DNA from: Biomphalaria glabrata
Taxonomy: Eukaryota > Mollusca > Gastropoda > Planorbidae
Assembly (NCBI RefSeq): GCF_947242115.1
Contig: NC_074715.1
Location: 47,951,086-48,015,085, forward strand
DNA: 64,000 nt
Direction of reading: 5' to 3'
Part shown: in pieces, positions 23,866 through 35,004 of the stretch
Numbering within the stretch: position 1 is the first letter of the stretch
How the letters are laid out: the number at the start of each line of letters is the position of its first letter
Program-made: the position numbers and the translations under genes
The notes under the pieces: model-generated
Databases searched by the model: none
What the model saw: only the letters and a program-made list of their open reading frames with translations
Told to the model about the DNA's origin: nothing

Positions 23866-24099
23866 ATATAATAATATAGATTGATGTGCAGTCAGCACCA
23901 TTCATGGTTTATAGACAGAGCCTAGTGCCTCGAAGTCGTAATGTAGGATGAAGTTTCAAAGTCTAATTGCATCTGCTAGCATCTGCTGAATCAGGTGACA
24001 CGACAAAAAAAGCGCGGACAAAATAGCGCGAAATTTCCCGACAAAATAGCGCAAGACAAAATTGCGCGGACTTTTATATGATGTGTATATAAAAGTACC

Positions 24100-25440
24100 G
24101 GATTTATGTAAGTGGGCGTCCTGGGCAGCATTTTTGTTGAGATCTCTATCTTCTTGAGTTTTAAATCTATAAGTGTGTCATAGTTGTAGAGAAAGAAAGT
24201 ACATACAATTTTATCTCATTCTCCTAAAAATATAATAATGATTTTTAAATGTGGTAACCCTGTTCAAGAGTTAGGTATGATTGTGACAACATTTTGATGG
24301 TATGATGTGTTGTCATGCCGGGGATTTTACTTGAATTCAATAGTTAACAAAACTGACGATCTAGACTCACAAATTAACGATTCTTTGATAAAACAAAACT
24401 CTGGAACTTTATTTAAATATAACGTAAGTACAGTTTATGTACAAATTATAAATCAATGAGCATGAAACATATTACAAAGGCTTTTCAAACAGAGCTCTTA
24501 GAAACGTGACTATCTACAAGAACCTTATTTTATCGACTCCCTTTACTTTCTTACTACCGCCAATTCTCTGGCGCTAACTCTTTTCAAAAATGTCTTTGTT
24601 TAAATTCAAATCAACCAATAGATTTTAAACATACTAATTACGTCCCTTGGGTAAATCCTGACTTGAATGTCAAGTGTCTAAATTTGAGGGGTAGAAACCG
24701 AGGGCTTATATTTCTTTCAAAAGTGAAATGTACAAACAATTCTATAATGTAATCTGTGACAATGATGATTTGTCTATTACACATGTGTGTTATAGTATAA
24801 TTAGAAATCTTGATTATCTGCGGCATCTCAAACCAGGGCGAACTTAGGCGTGTCAGGGTTAGTTAAGCTGGCGATCACTTATCTCGCTAAATGTGTGTTG
24901 AATCTCATTTGTTCCACCTGCCGATGTAAATACTGCGAAGATCTAGATGACCCTTGGCAATATGTTTTAGGAAATTAGTATGACTATTAGGAGGACAAAT
25001 ATATTGATCGACAGAGACGAAACTGCAGAGGACAAGATTTCCGATAGCATTATGGAATGTTAGAGATCGTGCACAGGACAATCTAATACGAACAAACAAT
25101 TCAGTGGAGGGATGGTACCATTCATTTCAACTGTCTATTGACGGTAATCACTCCAATGTCTACAAGTTAATCTCTCACTTCCTCAGAGAACAGAACACTG
25201 AGAACAAGATTCTGAGCTACAATGCTGGAGAACAAAGTAAAGCCGCAAACAAGATATAGTAACTCCAACTTGACAGACATCTTGCAGCTATATTGCAGAT
25301 GTACGAAAACAAGTCAGTGATGGAGTTTCTGCGTGACATTTCCTACAATTTAACTTTGTGAAAGTAAGTGTATAAATATATATAATCTGACAAGTAGGCT
25401 ATCATTGCCTGTTTTCAAAGTAGACTTTTGGAATGTAAAT
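24100..25440. other. interior of the transposon, no gene seen
   Basis: AT-rich DNA without a convincing frame or domain between the left terminal repeat and the LINE tail. Confidence 0.35.
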
Positions 25441-25449
25441 AAATGATAT

Positions 25450-25871
25450 ATTTTGAAATATATTATTAAAGCTTCAGGAGACAACCTCGAGGATAAATCA
25501 GGAGTGAAGCCCCTTAGGCGTTGGGAGTATCAGCTACGAAATTCCCTCCGGCAACGTCTGCAACTGAGTTGGTGCCTTTGGCAAGGTCAAGAGAGGGATC
25601 ATGACGCATGGGCCACCCATGACCCCTTTATCTAAGGCCAAGGAATGCGCCCCGGAGAGGAAACTCTGGTGCTGCTGCAAAGCGGCTAAAACAACACTGG
25701 AGACAACAGTTATGAATATAAATGCTCGAACTGTGGCAAACTGCCGATCCAGAATTGGCTTGATCAGCCACTCCAGATTCTGCCCCGTCTCAAGACGTAA
25801 CCAAAGCCAGTGACTCATCTGAGCGCATCCATTGTCTTACGAGACAGAAGGAGCCATATATATATATATAT
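25450..25871 (+). mobile_element. LINE 3' end with AT tail
   Basis: The sequence encodes, with frameshifts, a C-terminal zinc-finger remnant common in LINE polyproteins (CSNCGK in one frame, CRSRIGLISHSRFC in another). It then has a short 3' UTR and an AT repeat tail into which the LTR element inserted. Confidence 0.6.
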
Positions 25872-26244
25872 TGTTGTAACTCTTGGGTAGGCACTCAACG
25901 TAAAGGCAGGCAACACACCACAGTGTAACAGGAAATAAAGACAGGTGTTTATTCACTAGGACAAACACATAGCATCCTTCAGCTTCCTCAGAGTCTTTCT
26001 ACTAATTTACCAGTCCTTTAGACAGCAACCCGAATGTGGACCAACGACAGCCTTCCCCGCTTCGCTCCAGGTCCCTTCTACAACCTTCAGGCAGCACCAA
26101 AAGCTGGCTTCTTAGTTTCCAAACATTCAGACTCTTCACAATCCCTGATACACTGTTCTTCTTTCCATTCTAGTCTCTTCCTGTCTACGTTCACTAGTGC
26201 GCTAGTGCGCACCTCAAGCACTGGTGCAAGGCAGTGTTACAACA
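25872..26244 (-). repeat. LTR of element 1 (3' end)
   Basis: A 373-bp direct repeat with TG...CA ends and short terminal inverted repeats. It pairs with 27490-27862. Confidence 0.88.
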
Positions 26245-27445
26245 CTACCCCCACCTTAGTCTTTTCGTCCCGAAAAGAAATATGTTCACGGTTGATCAAT
26301 GCAGGTGGAGGTCGGTCAGTGGGAGTCACAGATTGCATGGAGCGTACTCCCCACAAAGCGATCCACACTGCTCTCTGCAGATGCCGTTTTCTCCTCCTCC
26401 AGTTGACCAAGTTTCTTTCGACACGATGTCGCAAACGTGGCCTCTCCATCCTGACGGTTGTCGCTTGCGTCAGCCACCTGACACATAGAGTGGTAGTGAC
26501 AGCTCTTGTTGTTGTTAATGCAGTTGATTCAGAACTGCGCTTCATCAGACCCTTTCTAAGGATGACTCGTGAAAGAGCTGTAGACCCACATGAAGCCACG
26601 CTGTTTAACAAACTGTCAGCCTCAGCCGTCTCAGGGAGAATTGTCTGTAAGGCACCCCTACAACGTGTCATGTGCAAAAGTTCATCAGCTACAGGGTTCT
26701 TCTGACAACCTTCAGGGCCTCTCTCGCTGGTGAAAACAGAAGTATCGAAGTCCACTGGTTTCAGACCCTGTTGATGAGTTTCCTGACAGTTGCATTCCCC
26801 TCGTGAAGCACCGCATGTACAGTTGTTGCTTACCGCCTGAATGCAACAATCAAAATTCAAGTTCCCCTCGTAGGCACTGGCAGATCGACAGGGGTCCTTA
26901 AGGTCCAAAGTGACAGGCTCTAACGCAGGCTCAAAGTTGTCCTGCTCTGTCCGGGTTGTTGTGGCACTCAAAGCTGGTACAGCAAAAGTTGCAGTCGCGT
27001 AGCAGACGTCTTCTATTGCTTCGTCTGTCTCTTTCTGTTCATCTGTGTGCTTCTTGTTAAGATTGGCGCATTCTTTGTAACTACCAGGACAGCCACAGTC
27101 CTGAATGAGTAACGGTTCATTGTTGTTGAATGATGTTGGACTCCTCTCTCTTACAGGATTGATCTGGCCTTGCACGTTACGTATCAGTTTGTCCATAGAA
27201 TGATTCATCGAATCCTGGAAGGTACAAAGTTCATTTAACCAGTTCTGCATGGTGTTCAGCACCTCACCAATATCTGGTTCTATCTCAAACAGGTATATTT
27301 CCGGATCCTCCCCTTCATCAACAAGAGCCTGCCAAAGACTGGCTCTCATTTTTTCTTTGGAACAGAAGATCCTCAGCTCCCTGGCTCGGAGCTCCTCTTT
27401 TAACTGTTTACAGCTAAGTTCATCTAGCTTCCTCAGCGTTGTCAT
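26237..27445 (-). CDS. SAP-domain Cys-rich protein of LTR element 1
   Basis: The 402-residue frame starts just inside the primer site and ends a few bases into the far LTR. Residues ~6-45 look like a SAP motif (LDELSCKQLKEELRARELRI, then a basic/hydrophobic stretch), followed by EDPEIYLFEIEPDI, as in invertebrate Gag-like proteins. The middle has clustered cysteines (DCGCPGSYKEC; CTCGASRGECNCQETHQQGL). The tail is Arg-rich (RRRKRHLQRAVW) and ends near TPTDRPPPAL. The protein at 51443-52834 is homologous in all three parts. It may bind nucleic acid and package the element's RNA. That role is inferred. Confidence 0.7.
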   Translation of the reverse strand: MTTLRKLDELSCKQLKEELRARELRIFCSKEKMRASLWQALVDEGEDPEIYLFEIEPDIGEVLNTMQNWLNELCTFQDSMNHSMDKLIRNVQGQINPVRERSPTSFNNNEPLLIQDCGCPGSYKECANLNKKHTDEQKETDEAIEDVCYATATFAVPALSATTTRTEQDNFEPALEPVTLDLKDPCRSASAYEGNLNFDCCIQAVSNNCTCGASRGECNCQETHQQGLKPVDFDTSVFTSERGPEGCQKNPVADELLHMTRCRGALQTILPETAEADSLLNSVASCGSTALSRVILRKGLMKRSSESTALTTTRAVTTTLCVRWLTQATTVRMERPRLRHRVERNLVNWRRRKRHLQRAVWIALWGVRSMQSVTPTDRPPPALINREHISFRDEKTKVGVVL

Positions 27446-27489
27446 TGTTTCCTTTCGTTGAGCTGCCTAAATCCCACTTCGACACCAAT

Positions 27490-27962
<473 letters not shown>

Positions 27963-28205
27963 GCTTATTGTAATGTTAGCTTATTGTTTGCATATTTATT
28001 TTTCAAGATATCTAAATTGTTTACTGTAAAATAACTGAAAAATAAAAACATTAAAATAAAAAAATATTGGTTCTATTCATATTTTGCGATATCTAAAGTA
28101 TTTTTTTTCAAAATGACTGAAATGTATTTTTTCTGCGCTATTTTGGTCTCGCTATTTTGTCGGCGCTATTTTGTTCGCGCTATTTTGTCGGGGTACCGCT
28201 GAATC

Positions 28206-28703
28206 GATCGCTGCGACTTTATGGACATAAACATCGACCGAGGCTGTTGAGGCTCTCCAGAGACACTGAATATCGAGACCGATCGACTGTTGAAAAAAGA
28301 GAAAGGGCTAAGACTCATTTCATGTTGAAAAAAATATAGGTAATTGACAGTCATGCAGAACATTGAGCTGCTTTTCCACGCATGCAGTTACACCAGCATT
28401 TGTTAATTCGGATCTTGGAATGTAAACGTTTCCACATAATGGATTCTCGACGTCAAGAGAAGCCTCAAACAATTAATAACACAGATAAAGATTTTCCAAA
28501 TGTCGATAATCATAGGCTCTTTTTCAATTTTATTTCATTTAAATATCAGTGAAACACAATATTGTCGACGGTTGGTGTCACAGATGAAATAGCGAAATAT
28601 TGCGTCCCTTGTTACATTTAGGGAAACTTTGTTGACTACAGAGCGTGAAAGTAGAAATTGTGAATAGTTTCGAATGACCTCAAGAGAGCGAGAGTTTATT
28701 CAA
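28206..28703. other. spacer, no gene seen
   Basis: Apparently unique DNA outside the nested transposon. The small frames in both directions have no recognised domain. Confidence 0.35.
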
Positions 28704-29067
28704 TTAGCGAAGTGACCATGCAAGAAGTCAGATAATGAAGTTAGTGATGTGACCATATAAAACTCAGATAATGAAGTTAGTGATGTGACCATATAAAACT
28801 CAGACAATGAAGTTAGTAATGTGACCATATAAAACTCAGACAATGAATTTAGTGATGTGACCATGTAAAAGTCAGACAATGAAGTTAGTGATGTGACCAT
28901 GTAAAAGTCAGACAATGAAGTTAGTGATGTGACCATGTAAAAGTCAGACAATGAAGTTAGTGATGTGACCATGTAAAAGTCAAATAACAAAGTTAGTGAT
29001 GCGACCATATAAAACTCAGATAATGAATTTAGTGATGTGACCATGTAAAAGTCAGATAATGAAGTTA
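28704..29067. repeat. minisatellite, 36-bp unit, ~10 copies
   Basis: The unit is TTAGTGATGTGACCATGTAA then AAGTCAGACAATGAAG, with CATATAAAACTC variants. The 36-bp length keeps a minus frame open for 114 codons, which is a by-product of the repeat. Confidence 0.92.
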
Positions 29068-29175
29068 TTATTTAATATTAAATATTGAAAACTGTCATGG
29101 ACCCTCATTTGATTGTCTTGATGGTCCCGAGTTTAAAGACAAACTGAAGAGCTTTCATTTCAACTGTCATTTGGA

Positions 29176-29305
29176 TTTATCGATGGTCGAAGGTTCAAAC
29201 CCTGCCCGCTCCCACCCCCCGTCGTCCTGCGGGAGGTTTGGACTAGGAAGTAATTATCTTCAACTTTGAAGGAACATCCGAAACATGTAAAACATTTTAC
29301 AAACA
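29176..29305 (+). mobile_element. SINE family A, 5'-truncated
   Basis: Matches 23691-23865 from the B box onward (GGTTCAAACCCTGCCCGCTC, CGTCCTGCGGGAGGTTTGGA, GAAGGAACATCCGAAA). Confidence 0.7.
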
Positions 29306-30185
29306 TTTTGTCCGCGACTGACTGCCGTACAGTAGCGTGCTAAGGACGCATAAGACCTCCATTTTGGTCGCTGTAGTGAGCTTCTGGATTTCCCAAACTC
29401 TTGGTCGGAGTCTAGCGAAGGTTGATGCGGCCTTCCCTATGCGTTTTTTTGATTTCCTCTTCTAATGACAGGTTAACTGGAATTGTAGACTCAAGTGGTC
29501 AATTACGTTACGCACAATATTAGTCCCTCGGAATAAAGATGATTTAGTAAAATGTTTACTCATAACATTATTTCCTGTATCTCAAGTAGTATAGCATATT
29601 ATGAAAGAAAGAACAATGAAGTAAATTCAAACCCAAACATAATTTTATCAAATACATTTCTTTGACATTGTTTACTTACTCTTTTTATTACTAGCACTAT
29701 TATTGTTTGTATCATCATTATTCTTAAAAATTTTAACACATTAAAATGTAATGAAAGGCTGTACTAACACTACAGTAATCAGATTTATATTGATTTAAGT
29801 TCTTTTGATAAACATACCTGATAATTAAAGAGCAATAAATATTCAATCCTTTTTAAGTTAAATTATTTAAGATTTTACACATTTAAATTCTTACTTTTCA
29901 ACTAATTTGTCCCCTATCCTTTGGGCTACTATTAGTCGTGGGTCCGGGTGCAATGAACCCCTTTGCGCCATGGTTGCTACGCCACTGCATAAGTGTTTCA
30001 AGTGCATGGCGAAGTATGTAAAAATCTCAACTAGAGTAAAATACATAGCTAGACAACTATTAAGACAGCAGAAACAAAGAATTGAACGACAGTACGACGG
30101 GGAGGGGGGGGCGTAGGGGGGTCATCAGATTGAGAACCCTCGGAGCAGTTTTTATAAGAGCACATCGAAGGTCATCTTCTGCATC
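29306..30185. other. spacer with a MITE end
   Basis: Mostly AT-rich DNA. About 29905-29988 ends in GCTACGCCACTG, the right terminus of the CAGTGGCGTAGC MITE family, but the left end is not clear. A poly-G run lies near 30103-30110. Confidence 0.35.
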
Positions 30186-30189
30186 AATT

Positions 30190-31376
30190 TTAGACTTGGT
30201 AATAGGCTGGAATACCTTCTGTATTTAGACTTGATAACAGACAGAAATACCTTCTGTATTTAGACTTGATAACAGACAGAAATACCTTCTGTATTTAGAC
30301 TTGATAACAGACAGAAATACCTTCTGTATTTAGACTTGGTAACTAACAGACAGAAATACCTTCTGTATTTAGACTTGATAACTAACAGACAGAAATACCT
30401 TCTGTATTTAGACTTGGTAACTAACAGACAGAAATACCTTCTGTATTTAGACTTGATAACTAACAGACAGAAATACCTTCTGTATTTAGACTTGGTAACT
30501 AACAGACAGAAATACCTTCTGTATTTAGACTTGATAACTAACAGACAGAAATACCTTCTGTATTTAGACTTGGTAACTAACAGACAGAAATACCTTCTGT
30601 ATTTAGACTTGATAACTAACAGACAGAAATACCTTCTGTATTTAGACTTGATAACTAACAGACAGAAATACCTTCTGCATTTGGACTTGGTAACTAACAG
30701 ACAGAAATACCTTCCGTATTTAGACTTGATAACTAACAGACAGGAATACCTTCTGTATTTAGACTTGATAACTAACAGACAGGAATACCTTCTGTATTTG
30801 GACTTGATAACTAACAGACAGAAATACCTTCCGTATTTAGACTTGGTAACTAACAGACAGGAATACCTTCTGTATTTAGACTTGATAACTAACAGACAGG
30901 AATACCTTCTGTATTTAGACTTGGTAACTAACAGACAGAAATACCTTCTGTATTTGGACTTGATAACTAACAGACAGAAATACCTTCTGTATTTATACTT
31001 GATAACTAACAGACAGGAATACCTTCTGTATTTAGACTTGATAACTAACAGACAGGAATACCTTCTGTATTTAGACTTGATAACTAACAGACAGGAATAC
31101 CTTCTGTATTTAGACTTGGTAACTAACAGACAGAAATACCTTCTGTATTTGGACTTGATAACTAACAGACAGAAATACCTTCTGTATTTAGACTTGATAA
31201 CTAACAGACAGGAATACCTTCTGTATTTAGACTTGGTAACTAACAGACAGAAATACCTTCTGCATTTGGACTTGATAACTAACAGACAGGAATACCTTCT
31301 GTATTTAGACTTGATAACTAACAGACAGGAATACCTTCTGTATTTAGACTTGATAACTAACAGACAGGAATACCTT
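30190..31376. repeat. minisatellite, 39-bp unit, ~30 copies
   Basis: The unit is ATAACTAACAGACAGAAATA then CCTTCTGTATTTAGACTTG. The first few copies are 35 bp and lack one TAAC. The 39-bp unit gives a 362-codon plus frame made only of 13-residue repeats. It is not called as a gene. Confidence 0.95.
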
Positions 31377-31603
31377 GTTTCGCCAAGAAGAAGAAGGCGC
31401 TACAAATCTCACTACAAGATATGAATGCAAATACTTGATCCAGCATTGTGTAACTAAAATTGAAGAGAAGTCATTTTCCACTGCATCGCTATCAATGAGT
31501 TCAATAAACTCTTCCTGAGATGTCTACGGAACATTGTCAACAGTTGAGAGCTTGCCATCTGATATTGGATGCAGGCTTGCGAAGGTCGTGGCCTATCCAT
31601 CGC

Positions 31604-32696
31604 CATTACATGAACTTTGATTCGTTTCTTCATTACATGAATTTTGATTCGTTTCTTCATTACATGAACTTTGATTTGTTTCTTCATTACATGAACTTTG
31701 ATTTGTTTCTTCATTACATGAATTTTGATTTGTTTCTTCATTACATGAACTTTGATTTGTTTCTTCATTACATGAATTTTGATTCGTTTCTTCATTACAT
31801 GAACTTTGATTTGTTTCTTCATTACATGAACTTTGATTTGTTTCTTAATTACATGAACTTTGATTTGTTTCTTCATTACATGAATTTTGATTCGTTTCTT
31901 CATTACATGAACTTTGATTTGTTTCTTCATTACATGAATTTTGATTTGTTTCTTCATTACATGAACTTTGATTTGTTTCTTCACTACATGAATTTTGATT
32001 TGTTTCTTCATTACATGAACTTTGATTTGTTTCTTCATTACATGAATTTTGATTCGTTTCTTCATTACATGAACTTTGATTTGTTTCTTCATTACATGAA
32101 CTTTGATTTGTTTCTTAATTACATGAACTTTGATTTGTTTCTTCATTACATGAATTTTGATTCGTTTCTTCATTACATGAACTTTGATTTGTTTCTTCAT
32201 TACATGAATTTTGATTTGTTTCTTCATTACATGAACTTTGATTTGTTTCTTCATTACATGAATTTTGATTTGTTTCTTCATTACATGAACTTTGATTTGT
32301 CTTCATTACATGAATTTTGATTTGTTTCTTCATTACATGAACTTTGATTTGTTTCTTCTTCATTACACGAATTTTGATTTGTTTCTTCATTACATGAACT
32401 TTGATTTGTTTCTTCATTACATGAACTTTGATTTGTTTCTTCATTACATGAACTTTGATTTTTACATGAACTTTGATTTGTTTCTTCATTACATGAACTT
32501 TGATTTGTTTCTTTATTACATGAACTTTGATTTGTTTCTTCATTACATGAACTTTGATTTGTTTCTTCATTACATGAACTTTGATTTGTTTCTTCATTAC
32601 ATGAATTTTGATTCGTTTCTTCATTACATGAATTTTGATTCGTTTCTTCATAACATGAACTTTGATTTGTTTCTTCATTACATGAACTTTGATCCG
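31604..32696. repeat. minisatellite, 27-bp unit, ~40 copies
   Basis: The unit is TTGTTTCTTCATTACATGAA then CTTTGAT. Variants alternate CTTTGAT/TTTTGAT and TTGTTT/TCGTTT. Frames remain open on both strands for over 260 codons because the unit is nine codons long. It is not called as a gene. Confidence 0.95.
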
Positions 32697-32719
32697 CCGT
32701 TCTTTACAAAATGAACTTT

Positions 32720-34020
32720 GACCTGCTGCTGCTCATTAGATCTAAATCTACAGCTAAATGTTATCCGCTCCCCCATGTGTGTGTGACAACCAGTCATTGG
32801 TTGGTTGTAGTCACGTGTCCTTGTTTGGTCCTCCCTGTATTTCATTTCTGTTATTTTTTTTTCTCAGGCCTATTTTTAAGTGTACTGGTTATACGAGGGT
32901 GTAATGTAGCCAGCACAATGTCCAGACGTTTTTCATTTCTCAAGCTTAGTAAGATACTTGAAAAAATCTTGAGATAGTGCTGATTGGAACGAAGAAACAA
33001 GCAGAAACAATTATGGAGATTAAACAATGAAAAGTTCCATTTATATTTCTCACAATAGTTTTGACTCTAATTGACACGTTTAGTTGATAACTAAGTTCCT
33101 GGACCTATATACACAGCACACAGTAGTTACACAGTCTAGTAAACACAAACGCACACCCGCAAATACACTCATGTCACGTGATTTCATTATCAACTTAAGG
33201 TGTGTTATTAAATGGTTATTATAATATAGGCTACAGTAAAGCGTTGTACAGGTGTACATGTCCATATGGATATATTGGATTAAAGGATCACAAACCTTTA
33301 CCTTTTTATGTCCAGGCCTGATAGTAAGTAGCTATTTGTCATCATGTAAGCTTTTTTGTTTAGTGAGACATAGGGGAGGGAAGCCTGTGTCAGTAGAGAC
33401 AGACAGACAGACAAAGTAAGATAGAAAGAGAAAGAAAGAATTATTAATAAAAAGAGAGTGGCAAATGATTGAGAGAGTGATAGGGTATAAGAGAGAAATA
33501 AAGAGAGATAATAAAAGAGAACGAAAGAAAGAGGGAGAAAGAGAAAGAGATATATTTGTTACACAATTAAAAAAAAAAGCTTAACAAACAGCTAATAGAG
33601 CTTGGTCGAGAATTATTAGTGACAGCCTGTAACAGTTCATTCAATCAGTCAACCATTGATTCTACCATTCATTTCATGCGTTAATTAGCATATCTATAAG
33701 TATTCTTAGTTCATTCAATCAATATTTTTAGTGAAACTTTGTTTACATAAGATAAAAGACAAATAGGCCTATTTTAAAATCCTAAATTTGAGATAACACG
33801 GTTACAAAAATAATAAGTTTTTTTTTTTCGTAAAATTGTCCTTTTCTTTTTCAGACATGGTCTCAATTACCAGGTCAAATGAATTGGATTTTAAAATTCT
33901 CTTCAACAAAATAAATAGACTAACTAATCTCTTAGTGTAACCTTATTTCAACTCTCCAAAACATGCTATAGCCACAAAGAAATTTTTTGTTCAAGAGGGC
34001 ATATCTTTCTATCCCTAATT
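32720..34020. other. spacer upstream of the 34-kb gene
   Basis: No coding exon is recognised. A GA-rich tract occupies about 33395-33560. Confidence 0.4.
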
Positions 34021-34635
34021 ATGGGAAGCGAACAATCAAATTTAAACGACTCCGATACCGGGTCTGAAATGGCAAGCGCCAAAGACATAAGTGTGGAAGA
34101 GGGAGATGCAGTTCAGCTGTGCAGCTTAAGCGATCTACATGATGAATGTATTCAACTTAGGGCTGGTGTGAAACTTTTGGCTGAAGCCATTGACGACGTC
34201 TTTGGCGAAAGGGAAACCAGCAGTGCGCCAACCAACACGGAGAAAAAGCTGCTGGAAATTACTCGCTCCAATCAAGATATTGTCCGAAACTTGGCGAAAA
34301 GCCTGGAGAAGCATGCCAAGCTTTTTGACCAGGGTAAGAACGAGCAGGTGATGGCCATAGTCCGCGAGGTGGTGTCGTCTGTCAATAGCTACATGCACAT
34401 GCTGATCACGAACATCCGAAAAGTCAAGCGTCTCATCTCCGAGGCAGACGGGGCGCCTCAACGCTCTGACAGACGCAGCGGACGTGCGAACTCGGAGCTA
34501 GTCTATGACGTGATCAGCGAAAACCAGGATGTAGACGCCATGTTGCTGCAACTGATGGACACACTGGCAGAGAGGGAGGAACTAGAAAAGGATATTATAA
34601 AAGCGTTAATATTATGGAAGACTAGGACGTCATGA
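34021..34635 (+). CDS. uncharacterised helical protein, likely N-myristoylated
   Basis: An intact 204-residue frame begins MGSEQSN, a good N-myristoylation signal (Gly2, Ser6). The first five residues recall BORCS5, but nothing after them does, so I do not use that name. Residues ~1-30 are polar and acidic. From residue 35 on the sequence is a run of amphipathic helices (ECIQLRAGVKLLAEAIDDVF, QDIVRNLAKSLEKHAKLF, EQVMAIVREVVSS, ELEKDIIKALILWK), broken by a basic Arg/Ser loop near 147-157. No transmembrane segment or enzyme motif is visible. GC content and codon use are clearly above the AT-rich flanks, which supports real coding. It is intronless as read, though 5' UTR exons may exist. A membrane-tethered coiled-coil adaptor is a guess. 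Confidence 0.65.
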   Translation: MGSEQSNLNDSDTGSEMASAKDISVEEGDAVQLCSLSDLHDECIQLRAGVKLLAEAIDDVFGERETSSAPTNTEKKLLEITRSNQDIVRNLAKSLEKHAKLFDQGKNEQVMAIVREVVSSVNSYMHMLITNIRKVKRLISEADGAPQRSDRRSGRANSELVYDVISENQDVDAMLLQLMDTLAEREELEKDIIKALILWKTRTS

Positions 34636-34730
34636 GGACTTGTATACAAAAACAACAACATTTATATATGTTATCTGTGACAATTGACACATATCGATAA
34701 TTACGTTCAACGCATATCATTCCGTTATTA

Positions 34731-34926
34731 CAGCGGTTCTCAACCTTTTATGCTCGACGACCCTTTTTACATTTCCCCACTCTGCCGCGACCCCCCCCCC
34801 CCCACACACACACAGCAATAGAAGAATAGACAATAACAGTCCATATTTTCGACGGTCTTAGGCGACCCCTGGCAAATCGTCAATCGACCCCCAAGGGGGT
34901 CGCGACCCACAGGCTGAGAACCCCTG
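34731..34926. mobile_element. hAT-type MITE, CAGCGGTTCTCAACC ends
   Basis: The left end CAGCGGTTCTCAACCTTTTA and right end GGCTGAGAACCCCTG are inverted. The interior carries CGACCC/GGGTCGCGACCC blocks. This terminus type is common among hAT MITEs. The target duplication is poor (CGTTATTA against TGTTAATC). Confidence 0.7.
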
Positions 34927-35004
34927 TGTTAATCGATCCTCTTATATTTTTTACATTGCTGATCTATCTCTGTCTATCTGTCTGGTAAAACAGGGGACAC
35001 GCAA

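Noticed and set aside
26034-26705. 223-codon plus frame
   Set aside because: It is antisense to the SAP-domain gene and the LTR, and part of it recurs unchanged in the other LTR copy.
30336-31424. 362-codon plus frame
   Set aside because: A translation of the 39-bp minisatellite. The only non-repeat part is a short Arg-rich end outside the array.
31454-32714. Long frames on both strands (MKKQIKVHV and FLHYMNFDL repeats)
   Set aside because: The unit is 27 bp, so both strands stay open automatically. No evidence of selection is visible.
34021-34635. Naming the orphan protein BORCS5
   Set aside because: Only the first few residues (MGSEQS) agree, a shared myristoylation signal, and the body does not match.
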